In this document: positions 6,953 to 13,248 of the stretch, one piece after another
Layout of the letters: each line of letters opens with the position of its first letter
Numbering within the stretch: the first letter of the stretch is position 1
Assembly: GCA_028067895.1 (NCBI GenBank)
Contig: JAPTUI010000102.1
Location: forward strand, 1 to 18,239
Origin: Pseudomonadota bacterium
GTDB lineage: Bacteria > Pseudomonadota > Gammaproteobacteria > Steroidobacterales > Steroidobacteraceae
Direction: 5' to 3'
Length of the DNA stretch: 18,239 nt
Position numbers and translations under genes: made by a program
Notes under the pieces: generated by a model
The model's input: only the letters and a program-made list of their open reading frames with translations
Database searches by the model: none
What the model was told of the DNA's origin: nothing

Positions 6953-6987
6953 GGCCCTCGGAGCGGTTGGTACCCGCCCCGAGGGCC
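6953..6987 (+). promoter_or_regulatory. Strong leader hairpin before the 7019 gene
   Basis: GGCCCTCGG at 6953-6961 and CCGAGGGCC at 6979-6987 form nine perfect pairs; inside, after one unpaired base on each side, GCGG (6963-6966) pairs with CCGC (6974-6977). It ends 31 bases before ATG 7019. It could be an attenuator, a transcript-stabilising leader or a protein-binding site. No T-run follows. Confidence 0.5.
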
Positions 6988-7018
6988 TGCCACAACCACG
7001 TATCAGAGGTACGCAGTC

Positions 7019-7291
7019 ATGGGTTCACGACCCGCGCATTCTAGCCGGCGCAAGCGGCAGCGGTCCCGGCTCAGGCCGACCGGTCCCGATGTCCACGCGA
7101 TCATGGCGCGGCTCGGACGCGCCCAGGCGCTCATCACGGTCGCACAGCGCAGCCTCGAGGCCGATGACCGGACGGACGCTTACCCCGAGGCCGTGGTGCT
7201 CAAGACCGGTCTCGCCGCGCTCGATGCCGTCTATGACGAGCTCGACGCGGCCGATCGCCAGCTCCATGGGGTGCAGGGCGAGGCGCGGTGA
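7019..7291 (+). CDS. Small basic hypothetical protein
   Basis: A 90-residue protein, not recognised. The N-terminus is strongly basic (SSRRKRQRSRLR), then a helical stretch (VHAIMARLGRAQALITVAQRSLEA) and a second helix (GLAALDAVYDELDAADRQLHG) with an acidic, heptad-like pattern that could form a helical hairpin. ATG 7019 follows a structured leader. Its stop is in a GTGA overlap with the next gene, so the two are co-translated. It is typical of accessory genes on ICEs and plasmids. Confidence 0.6.
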   Translation: MGSRPAHSSRRKRQRSRLRPTGPDVHAIMARLGRAQALITVAQRSLEADDRTDAYPEAVVLKTGLAALDAVYDELDAADRQLHGVQGEAR

Positions 7292-7572
7292 GTCTTCTGG
7301 GCATCCGCGCCACCATCTCCCACACCGGTCATCTCACGCGCGTCTCTCAGGCGATCGCTTGCCCTGATCGGGCCGGCCCGAAGGATGCCTGGCACCATCT
7401 GATCGTCAGGCCCGCGGCCCGGGAAGACCGCTGCCCGGCCGACGCGCTGGTCGGGATGCTCTGGTGGAACGAACTCACCCGAGCGGAGCGTGCCTACTGG
7501 CTGGATGTGGTCGGGACCGCGGTCCCGGCCGATGGGTGGCGAGCCTTCCAGGCCGGGAGGCGACCGCCGTAA
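7288..7572 (+). CDS. Small hypothetical protein coupled to the preceding gene
   Basis: A 94-residue protein, not recognised. It starts at GTG 7288 in a 4-bp overlap with the previous stop. Visible features are a central WHHLIVRP strand, an AREDRCPADALVGMLWWNELTRAERAYWL segment rich in Trp and likely helical, and a C-terminal PADGWRAF. The Trp/Leu-rich helix with charged ends suggests a soluble small protein with a protein-binding face, but no function can be given. Confidence 0.6.
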   Translation: MSLLGIRATISHTGHLTRVSQAIACPDRAGPKDAWHHLIVRPAAREDRCPADALVGMLWWNELTRAERAYWLDVVGTAVPADGWRAFQAGRRPP

Positions 7573-7717
7573 TCGTCACGCGACCGCGCACGAGATGGGG
7601 TCTCCATGGGCGGACGTGTCGTCTCCATCGATCCTTGCAAGCCTGCGGGCGCCTGGACCGCCGCGGCTCTGCCCGGCAGGCGGGCCGCACGGTCTCGCTC
7701 TCAGCCGCAGCCTTCCC

Positions 7718-8095
7718 TCATTCCTGCTCGGAGAACCCACCTCGGGTGGTGCGCTGATCGGCCGTGATCAGCCCCATGCGCTGCAGCCGAGCCTCGATCG
7801 CACGCAGGGTGCGCCCGTGCCGGGCCGCAATGGCCTCCGGGGGCTCTTTCGCCGCGAACTCCGTGCGCAACTGCTCCTCTTCCTTGATCGTCCAGTCCCG
7901 GCCGACATTCTCGGGGAGTAGCGCCCGGCGCCTCGTACGCGCATCTACGGCGTCGATCGCACCGACGCCCGCGAGTAAGGCGCGCAGGACATCGGAGCTA
8001 TGGACGACACAGTCGGACGGGAGCTGCTCTCCGGAGCATGGATTGCGCCCTTCGATCAGGGACATGAGAATCGTCCTGGCCTCAGTGTGTTGCAT
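7718..8095 (-). CDS. Hypothetical protein with Myb/SANT-like HTH
   Basis: A 125-residue protein. The N-terminal half (NPCSGEQLPSDCVVHSSDVLRALLAGVGAI) follows a pattern I have seen in small accessory proteins of proteobacterial plasmids, without known function. The C-terminal half, from DWTIKEEEQLRTEF through IAARHGRTLRAIEARLQRMGLI (about residues 66-110), has the tryptophan, acidic helix and recognition helix of a Myb/SANT-type helix-turn-helix, so DNA binding is likely. It lies downstream of the gene at 8138-8440 on the same strand, 42 bases apart, and may be cotranscribed with it. Confidence 0.65.
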   Translation of the reverse strand: MQHTEARTILMSLIEGRNPCSGEQLPSDCVVHSSDVLRALLAGVGAIDAVDARTRRRALLPENVGRDWTIKEEEQLRTEFAAKEPPEAIAARHGRTLRAIEARLQRMGLITADQRTTRGGFSEQE

Positions 8096-8137
8096 GACAG
8101 GTCACCGAACAGTTGATTGACGCGTGGAATGCGGTCA

Positions 8138-8440
8138 TCAGGACAGACGAAGAAAAGCCAAATCGAATGCGCTGTATGCCGTCTGAAGCAGGGTTAGCGC
8201 ATATCGAAGAGCCACTTCCTCATCGCCCAGTCCCGCGTGTTCCTTGGCTGCCAGTGCGTGGTGAACGACCGTCACCACCGAGATGGCATCCGAAAGGTCG
8301 CCGAGTAGGACCATGATATCCGGAGCCGCGGAGTCCGACGGCGATCGCGCCGTCGCATTCTTCGTCGGCTTGCGACGCCGGGTCCCATGCCCGGGACTTG
8401 CCCGAGCGAGACTCCTGCGAGCCGGCATTTGAGCAGCCAT
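8138..8440 (-). CDS. Small hypothetical protein divergent from the XRE gene
   Basis: A 100-residue protein starting at ATG 8440 behind gggaag. The first 40 residues are basic and low in structure (ARRSLARASPGHGTRRRKPTK); the rest is a well-formed helical part (DIMVLLGDLSDAISVVTVVHHALAAKEH, EEVALRYALTLLQTAYSAFDLAFLRL). Two amphipathic helices of this kind suggest a helical bundle; no family is recognised. It is transcribed away from the XRE regulator with the TGATAC operator array between them, so the regulator probably controls it. Confidence 0.6.
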   Translation of the reverse strand: MAAQMPARRSLARASPGHGTRRRKPTKNATARSPSDSAAPDIMVLLGDLSDAISVVTVVHHALAAKEHAGLGDEEVALRYALTLLQTAYSAFDLAFLRLS

Positions 8441-8476
8441 AGGCACTTCCCGATGGTTTCGTGCGCTACGAAATAT

Positions 8477-8529
8477 GTATCACTGAGCATGTTATACTGA
8501 TACTGTTTTCGTATCAATAGGGGTGATAC
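8477..8529. promoter_or_regulatory. Four-site operator array and divergent promoters
   Basis: Four half-sites are seen: GTATCAC 8477-8483, TGATAC 8498-8503, GTATCA 8511-8516 and GTGATAC 8523-8529. The outer pair are perfect inverted repeats of each other, and so are the inner pair. A minus-strand promoter (TTGATA with TATAAC) and a plus-strand -10 (TATACT, 8493-8498) overlap them. This is the layout of an XRE repressor operator between divergent genes. Confidence 0.7.
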
Positions 8530-8566
8530 GGTATTAGGAGCACCTCCATCACTGACCGGGGGTGCC

Positions 8567-8794
8567 ATGAAGTATCCGACTCGCCAGAGGGCCATCGTCG
8601 CTGCGCTGCGCAAAGCTCGGGAAGCGGCGGGGCTTTCCCAGAGGCAGCTGTCCGAGAAGCTGCGCGAGCCGCCGAACTGGATCCAGCGCATTGAGGCCCT
8701 TGAGCGGCGGTTGGATGTCGCGGAGTTCATCGCCATCGCGAAGGCGGTTGACGCGGATGCTCTGGAGCTTTTTCGGGAGACACTCCAGGGTTGA
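8567..8794 (+). CDS. XRE-family helix-turn-helix regulator
   Basis: A 75-residue protein consisting of one Cro/C1-type HTH domain: IVAALRKAREAAGLSQRQLSEKLREPPNWIQRIEALERRLDVAEFIAIAKAVDAD shows helix 2 (SQRQLSEKL), the recognition helix (PPNWIQRIE) and the closing helices. ATG 8567 lies behind an aggag/gggg-rich leader. It is divergent from the 8138-8440 gene with four TGATAC half-sites in between, and most likely represses that gene and itself. Confidence 0.85.
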   Translation: MKYPTRQRAIVAALRKAREAAGLSQRQLSEKLREPPNWIQRIEALERRLDVAEFIAIAKAVDADALELFRETLQG

Positions 8795-8916
8795 GCGCAT
8801 GGTGACTGGCAGTTCGTCGCCGTTGCCGACATTGACTGACGTGGGGATCCGGCGGTAGCGTGTTTGGGTCATTCGGCACCCTGAACGCGCTGCCCTAACG
8901 ATTCGAGGAATTCGCC

Positions 8917-9060
8917 GTGACTTGGCATCATCTCTTCCTGGCGGCTGCCGTACTGGCGCTCATGTTCCCGGCCTATCGCCGCTTCGTCATCGAAACCGTG
9001 CGAAGCGTTCTCACCCCGATCGTCGCGGTGCTGTTCTTCTTCGCAATGCGCCTGCCCTGA
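8917..9060 (+). CDS. Tiny one- or two-helix membrane protein
   Basis: A 47-residue ORF starting at GTG 8917 with gagga at 8905-8909 (eight bases before). It begins MTWHHLFLAAAVLALMFPAY, a hydrophobic helix, then a positive stretch (RRFVIETVRS), then a second hydrophobic segment (LTPIVAVLFFFAMRLP). The charge distribution fits a membrane hairpin. It is a short gene easily missed by length filters. No family is recognised; such small membrane proteins are common on conjugative elements. Confidence 0.55.
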   Translation: MTWHHLFLAAAVLALMFPAYRRFVIETVRSVLTPIVAVLFFFAMRLP

Positions 9061-9276
9061 ACCTATCGGCTGAGCGGGTAAAGAGGGGAGATCGCGAGGC
9101 CTGTCTCCTGTTGGCTCGTCTTTTCTTGTGCAGCGCCACCGATCCCAGGGAGTGCGGAAACTCCCGATGAGATCACGATCCGCGCCAGCAAGCTGTCACG
9201 CACCGTGAAGATCTAGAGACCGGAGACCTCTCTCTGCGGTCGGTGACTGCGGTGCTTCGGATCATTGTTTCATGCC

Positions 9277-9323
9277 CCTTTCGGTTGCGGTCCGGGTCGC
9301 GGGCGAGAACCGCAACCGAAAGG
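9277..9323 (+). promoter_or_regulatory. 14-bp hairpin that covers the DUF2958 ribosome site
   Basis: CCTTTCGGTTGCGG at 9277-9290 is perfectly repeated in inverted form as CCGCAACCGAAAGG at 9310-9323. The right arm runs into the aaggag ribosome site just before ATG 9333, so the folded RNA would hide part of it. This suggests translational control, for example as a regulated leader. Confidence 0.7.
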
Positions 9324-9332
9324 AGCTTTCCG

Positions 9333-9682
9333 ATGAAACTCTTGACCGAAGCACAGCGCCGCGAGCTGCTCGCAAACGGCCAGCGATCCGCGGCCGGCAA
9401 TCCGATCGATCCTCTCCCGGTTGTCAAGCTCTTCACGCCCGACGCCGGCGCCACCTGGCTCCTCACGGAGCTCGATCCGGAGGACCCGGAACGAGCCTTC
9501 GGCCTCTGCGATCTCGGACTCGGCGACCCCGAGATCGGGTCCGTGAGCCTCACCGAGCTCGCGAGCGTCCGCGGACGGCTCGGGCTTCCCTTCCCGTCGA
9601 GCGCGACCTTCACTTTACGGCTGACCGCCCGCTTTCGGCCTATGCGGCCGAAGCCGCACTTCGCCGGCGCATCGTCACGTAG
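9333..9682 (+). pseudogene. DUF2958-family protein gene with one frameshift
   Basis: The start is normal: ATG 9333 behind aaggag, then MKLLTEAQRRELLANG, PVVKLFTPDAGATWLLTEL and FGLCDLGLGDPEIGSVSLTEL, the DUF2958 pattern. Near base 9592 the frame shifts by one: after GRLGLP the family C-terminus continues in the next frame as VERDLHFTADRPLSAYA, ending at TAG 9680-9682. In the original frame it runs on to 9866 with unrelated sequence. A single indel (biological or sequencing error) explains this; the joined protein would be about 116 residues, the family's usual length. DUF2958 genes are common ICE and plasmid passengers of unknown role. Confidence 0.75.
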
Positions 9683-9713
9683 CCGACGCGCCTTGAGCCG
9701 GCGCGGCCAGTCA

Positions 9714-10130
9714 TCATGGGTCGCGCCGGTCCTCTTTCGTACGGCAACCGCGCCATTTCGGCGTGTCGATTGGCGCACGGGCGATGCAGGGTTCCGCCTG
9801 GGGAGCCCTGCGATCATCGACCGTAGGGCGCTCTTGGCTCAGGCGCCTCACGGCTTCGACGAATGAAACGCCGAGCAGGTGCATTGCGAGGTCGATCGCG
9901 TTGCCACCGCCGCGTCGCTCTCGCGTGTCGAACCACAAGCGTCCCGTCGTCAGGATCTCGAAATCTCCCAGACCCGTGAGGCGCTGCCAGTGGCGGCGTT
10001 GTCAACTCTTGCGCGGCACGAACGTCAAGTTCGACCTCACTTGGATGGAAAGCCGTAGCAAGACCTGTTCGCTCGACATCCGCCTGAGCTCGGCGAGCCT
10101 GGATTCATCGAACGACTTGCGGATCGCCAT
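9714..10130 (-). pseudogene. Primase/Toprim-type (DUF3991-like) N-terminal remnant with in-frame stop
   Basis: From ATG 10130 the frame reads MAIRKSFDESRLAELRRMSSEQVLLRLSIQ then FVPRKS, stops at TGA 10002-10004, and continues in the very same frame with HWQRLTGLGDFEILTTGRLW, FDTRERRGGGNAIDLAMHL and SFVEAVRRLS. This is the N-terminal region of plasmid and ICE primase-like proteins that go on to a Toprim domain, including their GGGxAIDLxMHL motif. Two lesions are seen: the in-frame stop and early truncation at 9714 (no Toprim part). It is therefore a remnant, or the second half might be a separate fragment. Confidence 0.65.
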
Positions 10131-10283
10131 GCTTGAGACGCTCGGACTTGGAGGCGTCGTGGGGGAGGGAGAAATCGCGCAGCGCTCACTTTCTCCCTGC
10201 TCAACGCCTTCTGCTGCGCCGAGACTGCTCGCGACGGGCAACACCGCGCCCGCGAGCGACCCAAAACCTTGGAGGACGATGCA

Positions 10284-10514
10284 ATGGAAAACTCAAGCCC
10301 GCCGGCTGGCGACCGCTACCTCACGAATTCCGAGGCCGCCGCGGTTTTGAAGCTCTCGCCCCGCACGCTCGAGAAGCTCCGCGTGAACGGCGGCGGACCA
10401 CGGTTTCGCAAGTTCGGCAGCCGCGTCATTTATGCGAGGGAGGACCTCGAGACTTGGGCGAACGCACGGGTATGCGAGAGCACCTCGGACCCTGGGTACG
10501 TCGCCCTGCGGTGA
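10284..10514 (+). CDS. AlpA/MerR-like helix-turn-helix DNA-binding protein
   Basis: A 76-residue helix-turn-helix domain protein of the excisionase/AlpA class: YLTNSEAAAVLKLSPRTLEKLRVNGGGPRFRKFGSRVIYAREDLETWA is the whole domain, with the turn before SPRTLEKLR and the wing GSRVIYAREDL. ATG 10284 lies nine bases behind ggagg (10271-10275); the frame extends to 10269 but without a start preceded by a site. It lies just before repA, as in Tn4371-type elements where an AlpA-like gene precedes repA. Probable role: regulator of replication or excision. Confidence 0.85.
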   Translation: MENSSPPAGDRYLTNSEAAAVLKLSPRTLEKLRVNGGGPRFRKFGSRVIYAREDLETWANARVCESTSDPGYVALR

Positions 10515-10541
10515 CGAGCGGCCCTCGACGGGGCCTTCGCT

Positions 10542-11429
10542 GTGCTCACCGGATCGAATTCGGAATCCCCTCGAGATCGGCTCGAGGCGTTCCGGGCGCT
10601 CGCAGCCGATCTCGCTCCTCGGGACCTGCAGGACCTCATGTCCTATCCGTTCTTTTCCCTCACGAAGACCAAGCGCATCCGGCCGATCGACTATCACGCG
10701 GGCGATGTCACGATCCGGGTCGAGGGGACCACGGAACATGGTCTTGCGACCATCTGGGACGCGGACGTGCTCATCTGGGCCGCCTCGCAGATCATCGAGG
10801 CACGGGATGCCGGGATCGAGACCTCACGGCTGCTGGTCGCGACTCCCTACGAAATCCTGAACTTCGCCGGCCGGGGAACGAGCGGACGGGATTATCTGAG
10901 ACTCAAGGCGGCCTTCGACCGGCTTCAGTCGACGTCCGTCGCCACGTCGATCCGCATGCCGTCGAGCCGCCGTCTGCACCGCTTCTCCTGGCTCAACGAG
11001 TGGAAGGAGCGTTCGAGCGGGGAGGGCCGGCCGGTGGGGCTCGAGCTCGTCGTCCCGGACTGGTTCTACGCGACGGTACTCGACTCGAGCCGTGTCCTCA
11101 CGCTCGATCGGGCGTACTTCCGGCTCACGGGCGGCATTGCGCGCTGGCTCTATCGCCTCGCCCGCAAGCATGCCGGCAAACAGCCGGACGGCTGGCGGTT
11201 CGACTTTCGTCATCTTCACGCCCGGTCCGGGAGCCTCGCGCGGTACGCCGACTTCGCCGTCGACCTTCGGCGGATCGCCCGCTCGGAATCACTGCTCGGC
11301 TACCGAGTCGACATCGAGCGCTCGCGCCGCGGGGCCGAGATCCTGCACGTTCGGGCGGCGCCCACGCATCGGATCGACCGCACCGTGTCTGAGCTCGCCG
11401 CGAGATTCCGGGTTGGGGATAAGCTGTGA
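10542..11429 (+). CDS. repA: Replication initiator protein RepA (RPA family)
   Basis: A 295-residue initiator of the RPA type. The landmark segments are all present: YPFFSLTKTKRIRPIDY, ATIWDADVLIWAASQIIEARDAG, ATPYEILNFAGRGTSGRDYLRL, RLHRFSWLNEWKERS, GLELVVPDWFY, YFRLTGGIARWLYRLARKH and WRFDFRHLHARSGS. These proteins bind iterons and start replication of plasmids and excised ICEs. A set of three direct repeats lies immediately after the stop (11437-11500), a natural target. The start at 10542 (GTG) is chosen as the first in the frame after the alpA stop; it may begin slightly later. In Tn4371-type elements a parA gene normally follows, but none is found here. Confidence 0.92.
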   Translation: MLTGSNSESPRDRLEAFRALAADLAPRDLQDLMSYPFFSLTKTKRIRPIDYHAGDVTIRVEGTTEHGLATIWDADVLIWAASQIIEARDAGIETSRLLVATPYEILNFAGRGTSGRDYLRLKAAFDRLQSTSVATSIRMPSSRRLHRFSWLNEWKERSSGEGRPVGLELVVPDWFYATVLDSSRVLTLDRAYFRLTGGIARWLYRLARKHAGKQPDGWRFDFRHLHARSGSLARYADFAVDLRRIARSESLLGYRVDIERSRRGAEILHVRAAPTHRIDRTVSELAARFRVGDKL

Positions 11430-11436
11430 ATAGACA

Positions 11437-11500
11437 CGTGCTATCAGGCGCACGGGGTATCGTGCTATCAGGCGCACGACTATCGTGCTATCAGGCGCAA
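11437..11500 (+). repeat. Three iteron-like direct repeats (candidate origin)
   Basis: CGTGCTATCAGGCGCAC occurs at 11437-11453 and 11461-11477 exactly, and once more at 11484-11500 with the last base changed to A. Spacing start to start is 24 and 23 bases, about two turns of the helix. They begin eight bases after the repA stop. The AT-rich stretch 11540-11585 follows. This is the pattern of RepA-binding iterons at a replication origin; the role is inferred. Confidence 0.75.
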
Positions 11501-11559
11501 GAACGCGCGCAAGTCCTTGCTCTGCTTGGCCGATTCCGGACCTTAACTCTAATAACTTG

Positions 11560-11576
11560 CAGATCCTTCGGATCTG
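11560..11576. promoter_or_regulatory. Short hairpin downstream of the iterons
   Basis: CAGATCC at 11560-11566 and GGATCTG at 11570-11576 pair perfectly over a three-base loop, flanked by AT-rich taataac on both sides. It may be part of the origin, a terminator for repA or a promoter element for traF; the sequence does not decide. Confidence 0.35.
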
Positions 11577-11658
11577 TAATAACGGAAGAGGGCCCGTCGT
11601 GTTTCACACATAAGCCGGAATCGCTCACGCTTGCCCTGAAACCCGAGGGCTGTCTACC

Positions 11659-12315
11659 ATGATCCTGCGGCGCCTCAGGCGGCGGCACGCGTGCTGGAGG
11701 GCTATCGAATCCCGAGCCGCCGCATCGGCTGACGTTCCTCTGTCCGCGGCGCTGACCCTCGCGGAGAGGCTACCGTCGAGACAGTGCGGTCTCGTTGCAG
11801 ATGCCGGCGCGAAGGGCCGGCTTCACTTGCTGATCCTGATGTGCGCGGCCGCCTTGCTGTGTCTTGGCACTCCCTGGATCCACCCTCCGATTCGGATTTT
11901 CTACAACGCGAGCCCCAGCATCGCCTGCGGGTGGTACCTGGTCGTGCCGCCATACCGTCTCAGAGTAGGGATGCTCGTCGTCGCGCACATTCCGCCGTGG
12001 GCGGCACGGCTCGCCGCCGAGCGTGACTATCTCCCGATCACCGTTCCGGTCATCAAGCGCATCGCCGCGGGCGATGGGGAGTCGGTGTGCGAGCGATCCG
12101 GGAGCTTGACCATCGACGGCCGGGTCGTCGCCCGTGCACTCGGCGCCGACTCGGCTGGTCGTCCGCTTCCCGCCTGGCAGGGGTGCGGAATACTCGGTCG
12201 CGGCGAATTTCTGCTGCTGGGCGACACGTGGGATTCCTACGATAGCCGCTACTTCGGGCCGATCAGTGCGCGCGCCGTTGTCGGCCGAGCCATCCCGCTC
12301 TGGACGTGGCAATGA
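11659..12315 (+). CDS. traF: Conjugal transfer signal peptidase TraF (S26 family)
   Basis: A 218-residue S26 serine protease related to TraF, which processes the conjugative pilin (RP4-like). Seen: one membrane helix at about residues 55-72 (LHLLILMCAAALLCLG), the serine region YNASPSIACGWY with the nucleophile Ser85 or Ser87, the general-base Lys133 in PVIKRIAAGDG, and the closing SYDSRYFGPI motif at about 193-202. It follows the iterons and its stop overlaps the next start (ATGA). The 54-residue leader before the helix is Arg-rich, so translation may begin further in. Confidence 0.88.
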   Translation: MILRRLRRRHACWRAIESRAAASADVPLSAALTLAERLPSRQCGLVADAGAKGRLHLLILMCAAALLCLGTPWIHPPIRIFYNASPSIACGWYLVVPPYRLRVGMLVVAHIPPWAARLAAERDYLPITVPVIKRIAAGDGESVCERSGSLTIDGRVVARALGADSAGRPLPAWQGCGILGRGEFLLLGDTWDSYDSRYFGPISARAVVGRAIPLWTWQ

Positions 12316-13016
12316 GTCGAACGTCGCTCGCTGCCGTTTCGATCCTCGCCGTGCTCGGCGGCGTTCAGGTCGGCAGCGCCATCGCCGCCGACCGGCCCCC
12401 TTTCTGTGGGACTGAGCGATGGCAGCCGATCGTTCGCGAGGCGGCGGATCGATTCGGTCTTCCGGCGGCCTGGCTCAACGGAGTCATCTGGGCAGAGAGC
12501 GCAGGTTGCGAGGACATGGACGGCAAGCCGACGACCTCGAGCACCGGCGCCATGGGTCTCATGCAGCTCATGCCGGCGACCTGGCGAATGTACCAAGCGC
12601 GACTTCGACTCGGAGACGATCCGTACGGCGCGCGGGACAACATCTTGGCCGGCGCGGCGTACCTGTCGGATCTCTATCGTCGCTTCGGATCGAGCGGGTT
12701 CCTGCCCGCCTACCAGGCCGGACCCAAGCGGTACCAAGAGTTTCTGGACGACGGGCGGCCTCTTCCACGGGAAACCATCGACTACGTTGCTCGAGTGAAT
12801 CGGGCGATCCAGCGAATCGACTCGCGGTCGACCGTGCGTCAATCCCCCGATTCCCCCGCCGCGAGCGCGCTCTTTGTCGTGCTCGCGGCTCCTCGATCGA
12901 CAACGAATCGGTCGCCGGTTGACAGGCTCGATACACGTCTTTTCGTTCAGCTCTCGAAAGCTCGAATTGCGACGAAATTGCCGCCGTCGAGACCGTCGTC
13001 CGGTCCACTTCGATGA
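12312..13016 (+). CDS. VirB1-like lytic transglycosylase
   Basis: A 234-residue lytic transglycosylase of the SLT fold, which would open peptidoglycan for the conjugation channel. A signal peptide is visible (residues 1-26, SLAAVSILAVLGG up to AIAA). The catalytic Glu is Glu62 in IWAESAG; GAMGLMQLMPATW (79-91) and AGAAYLSDLYRRFG follow, then AYQAGP. The last 60 residues are Ser/Arg-rich and poorly conserved. ATG 12312 overlaps the traF stop (ATGA), so the pair is coupled. Confidence 0.9.
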   Translation: MSRTSLAAVSILAVLGGVQVGSAIAADRPPFCGTERWQPIVREAADRFGLPAAWLNGVIWAESAGCEDMDGKPTTSSTGAMGLMQLMPATWRMYQARLRLGDDPYGARDNILAGAAYLSDLYRRFGSSGFLPAYQAGPKRYQEFLDDGRPLPRETIDYVARVNRAIQRIDSRSTVRQSPDSPAASALFVVLAAPRSTTNRSPVDRLDTRLFVQLSKARIATKLPPSRPSSGPLR

Positions 13017-13248
13017 GGCTGCCGGGCATGACGATCTACGCGGGAATCGGAAGAGGGAGGCGGAAGACTGGGAAGCAAGATAGAAGCAGGCGGCACGGAC
13101 GCGCCGCCAAGCCTTTGTCTGCACATCGGTTTGCGCGGCACGGCCGCGCAGGAGGGGAGTGCTGCCGCCCGCCACAAGTTGCGATGAGTGAAGGAATTTT
13201 CGGGTGCCGTGTTCGCTCCGCTGCGCTTGGATGCGAGCCGTGTCGGCG
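13017..13248 (+). other. Noncoding stretch before the relaxase gene
   Basis: No gene is supported here. A 6-bp inverted repeat (GGCGGC 13089-13094 and GCCGCC 13103-13108) is the only clear structure. A transfer origin often lies next to a relaxase gene, so this is a possible place for oriT, but no nick site can be recognised. Confidence 0.25.

Noticed and set aside
7606..7764. 52-codon ORF starting MGGRVVSIDPC
   Set aside because: No convincing ribosome site, Arg-rich low-complexity end, and it runs into the convergent gene; could not be supported.
10133..11392. 419-codon frame over alpA and repA
   Set aside because: Arg/Pro/Gly-rich shadow of the two recognised genes in another frame.
11437..11500. 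CRISPR array
   Set aside because: Only three repeats of 17 bases with 6-7-base gaps and no spacers of normal length; iterons beside repA explain it better.
12249..13175. 308-codon minus-strand frame
   Set aside because: Antisense shadow of the transglycosylase gene and its flanks.
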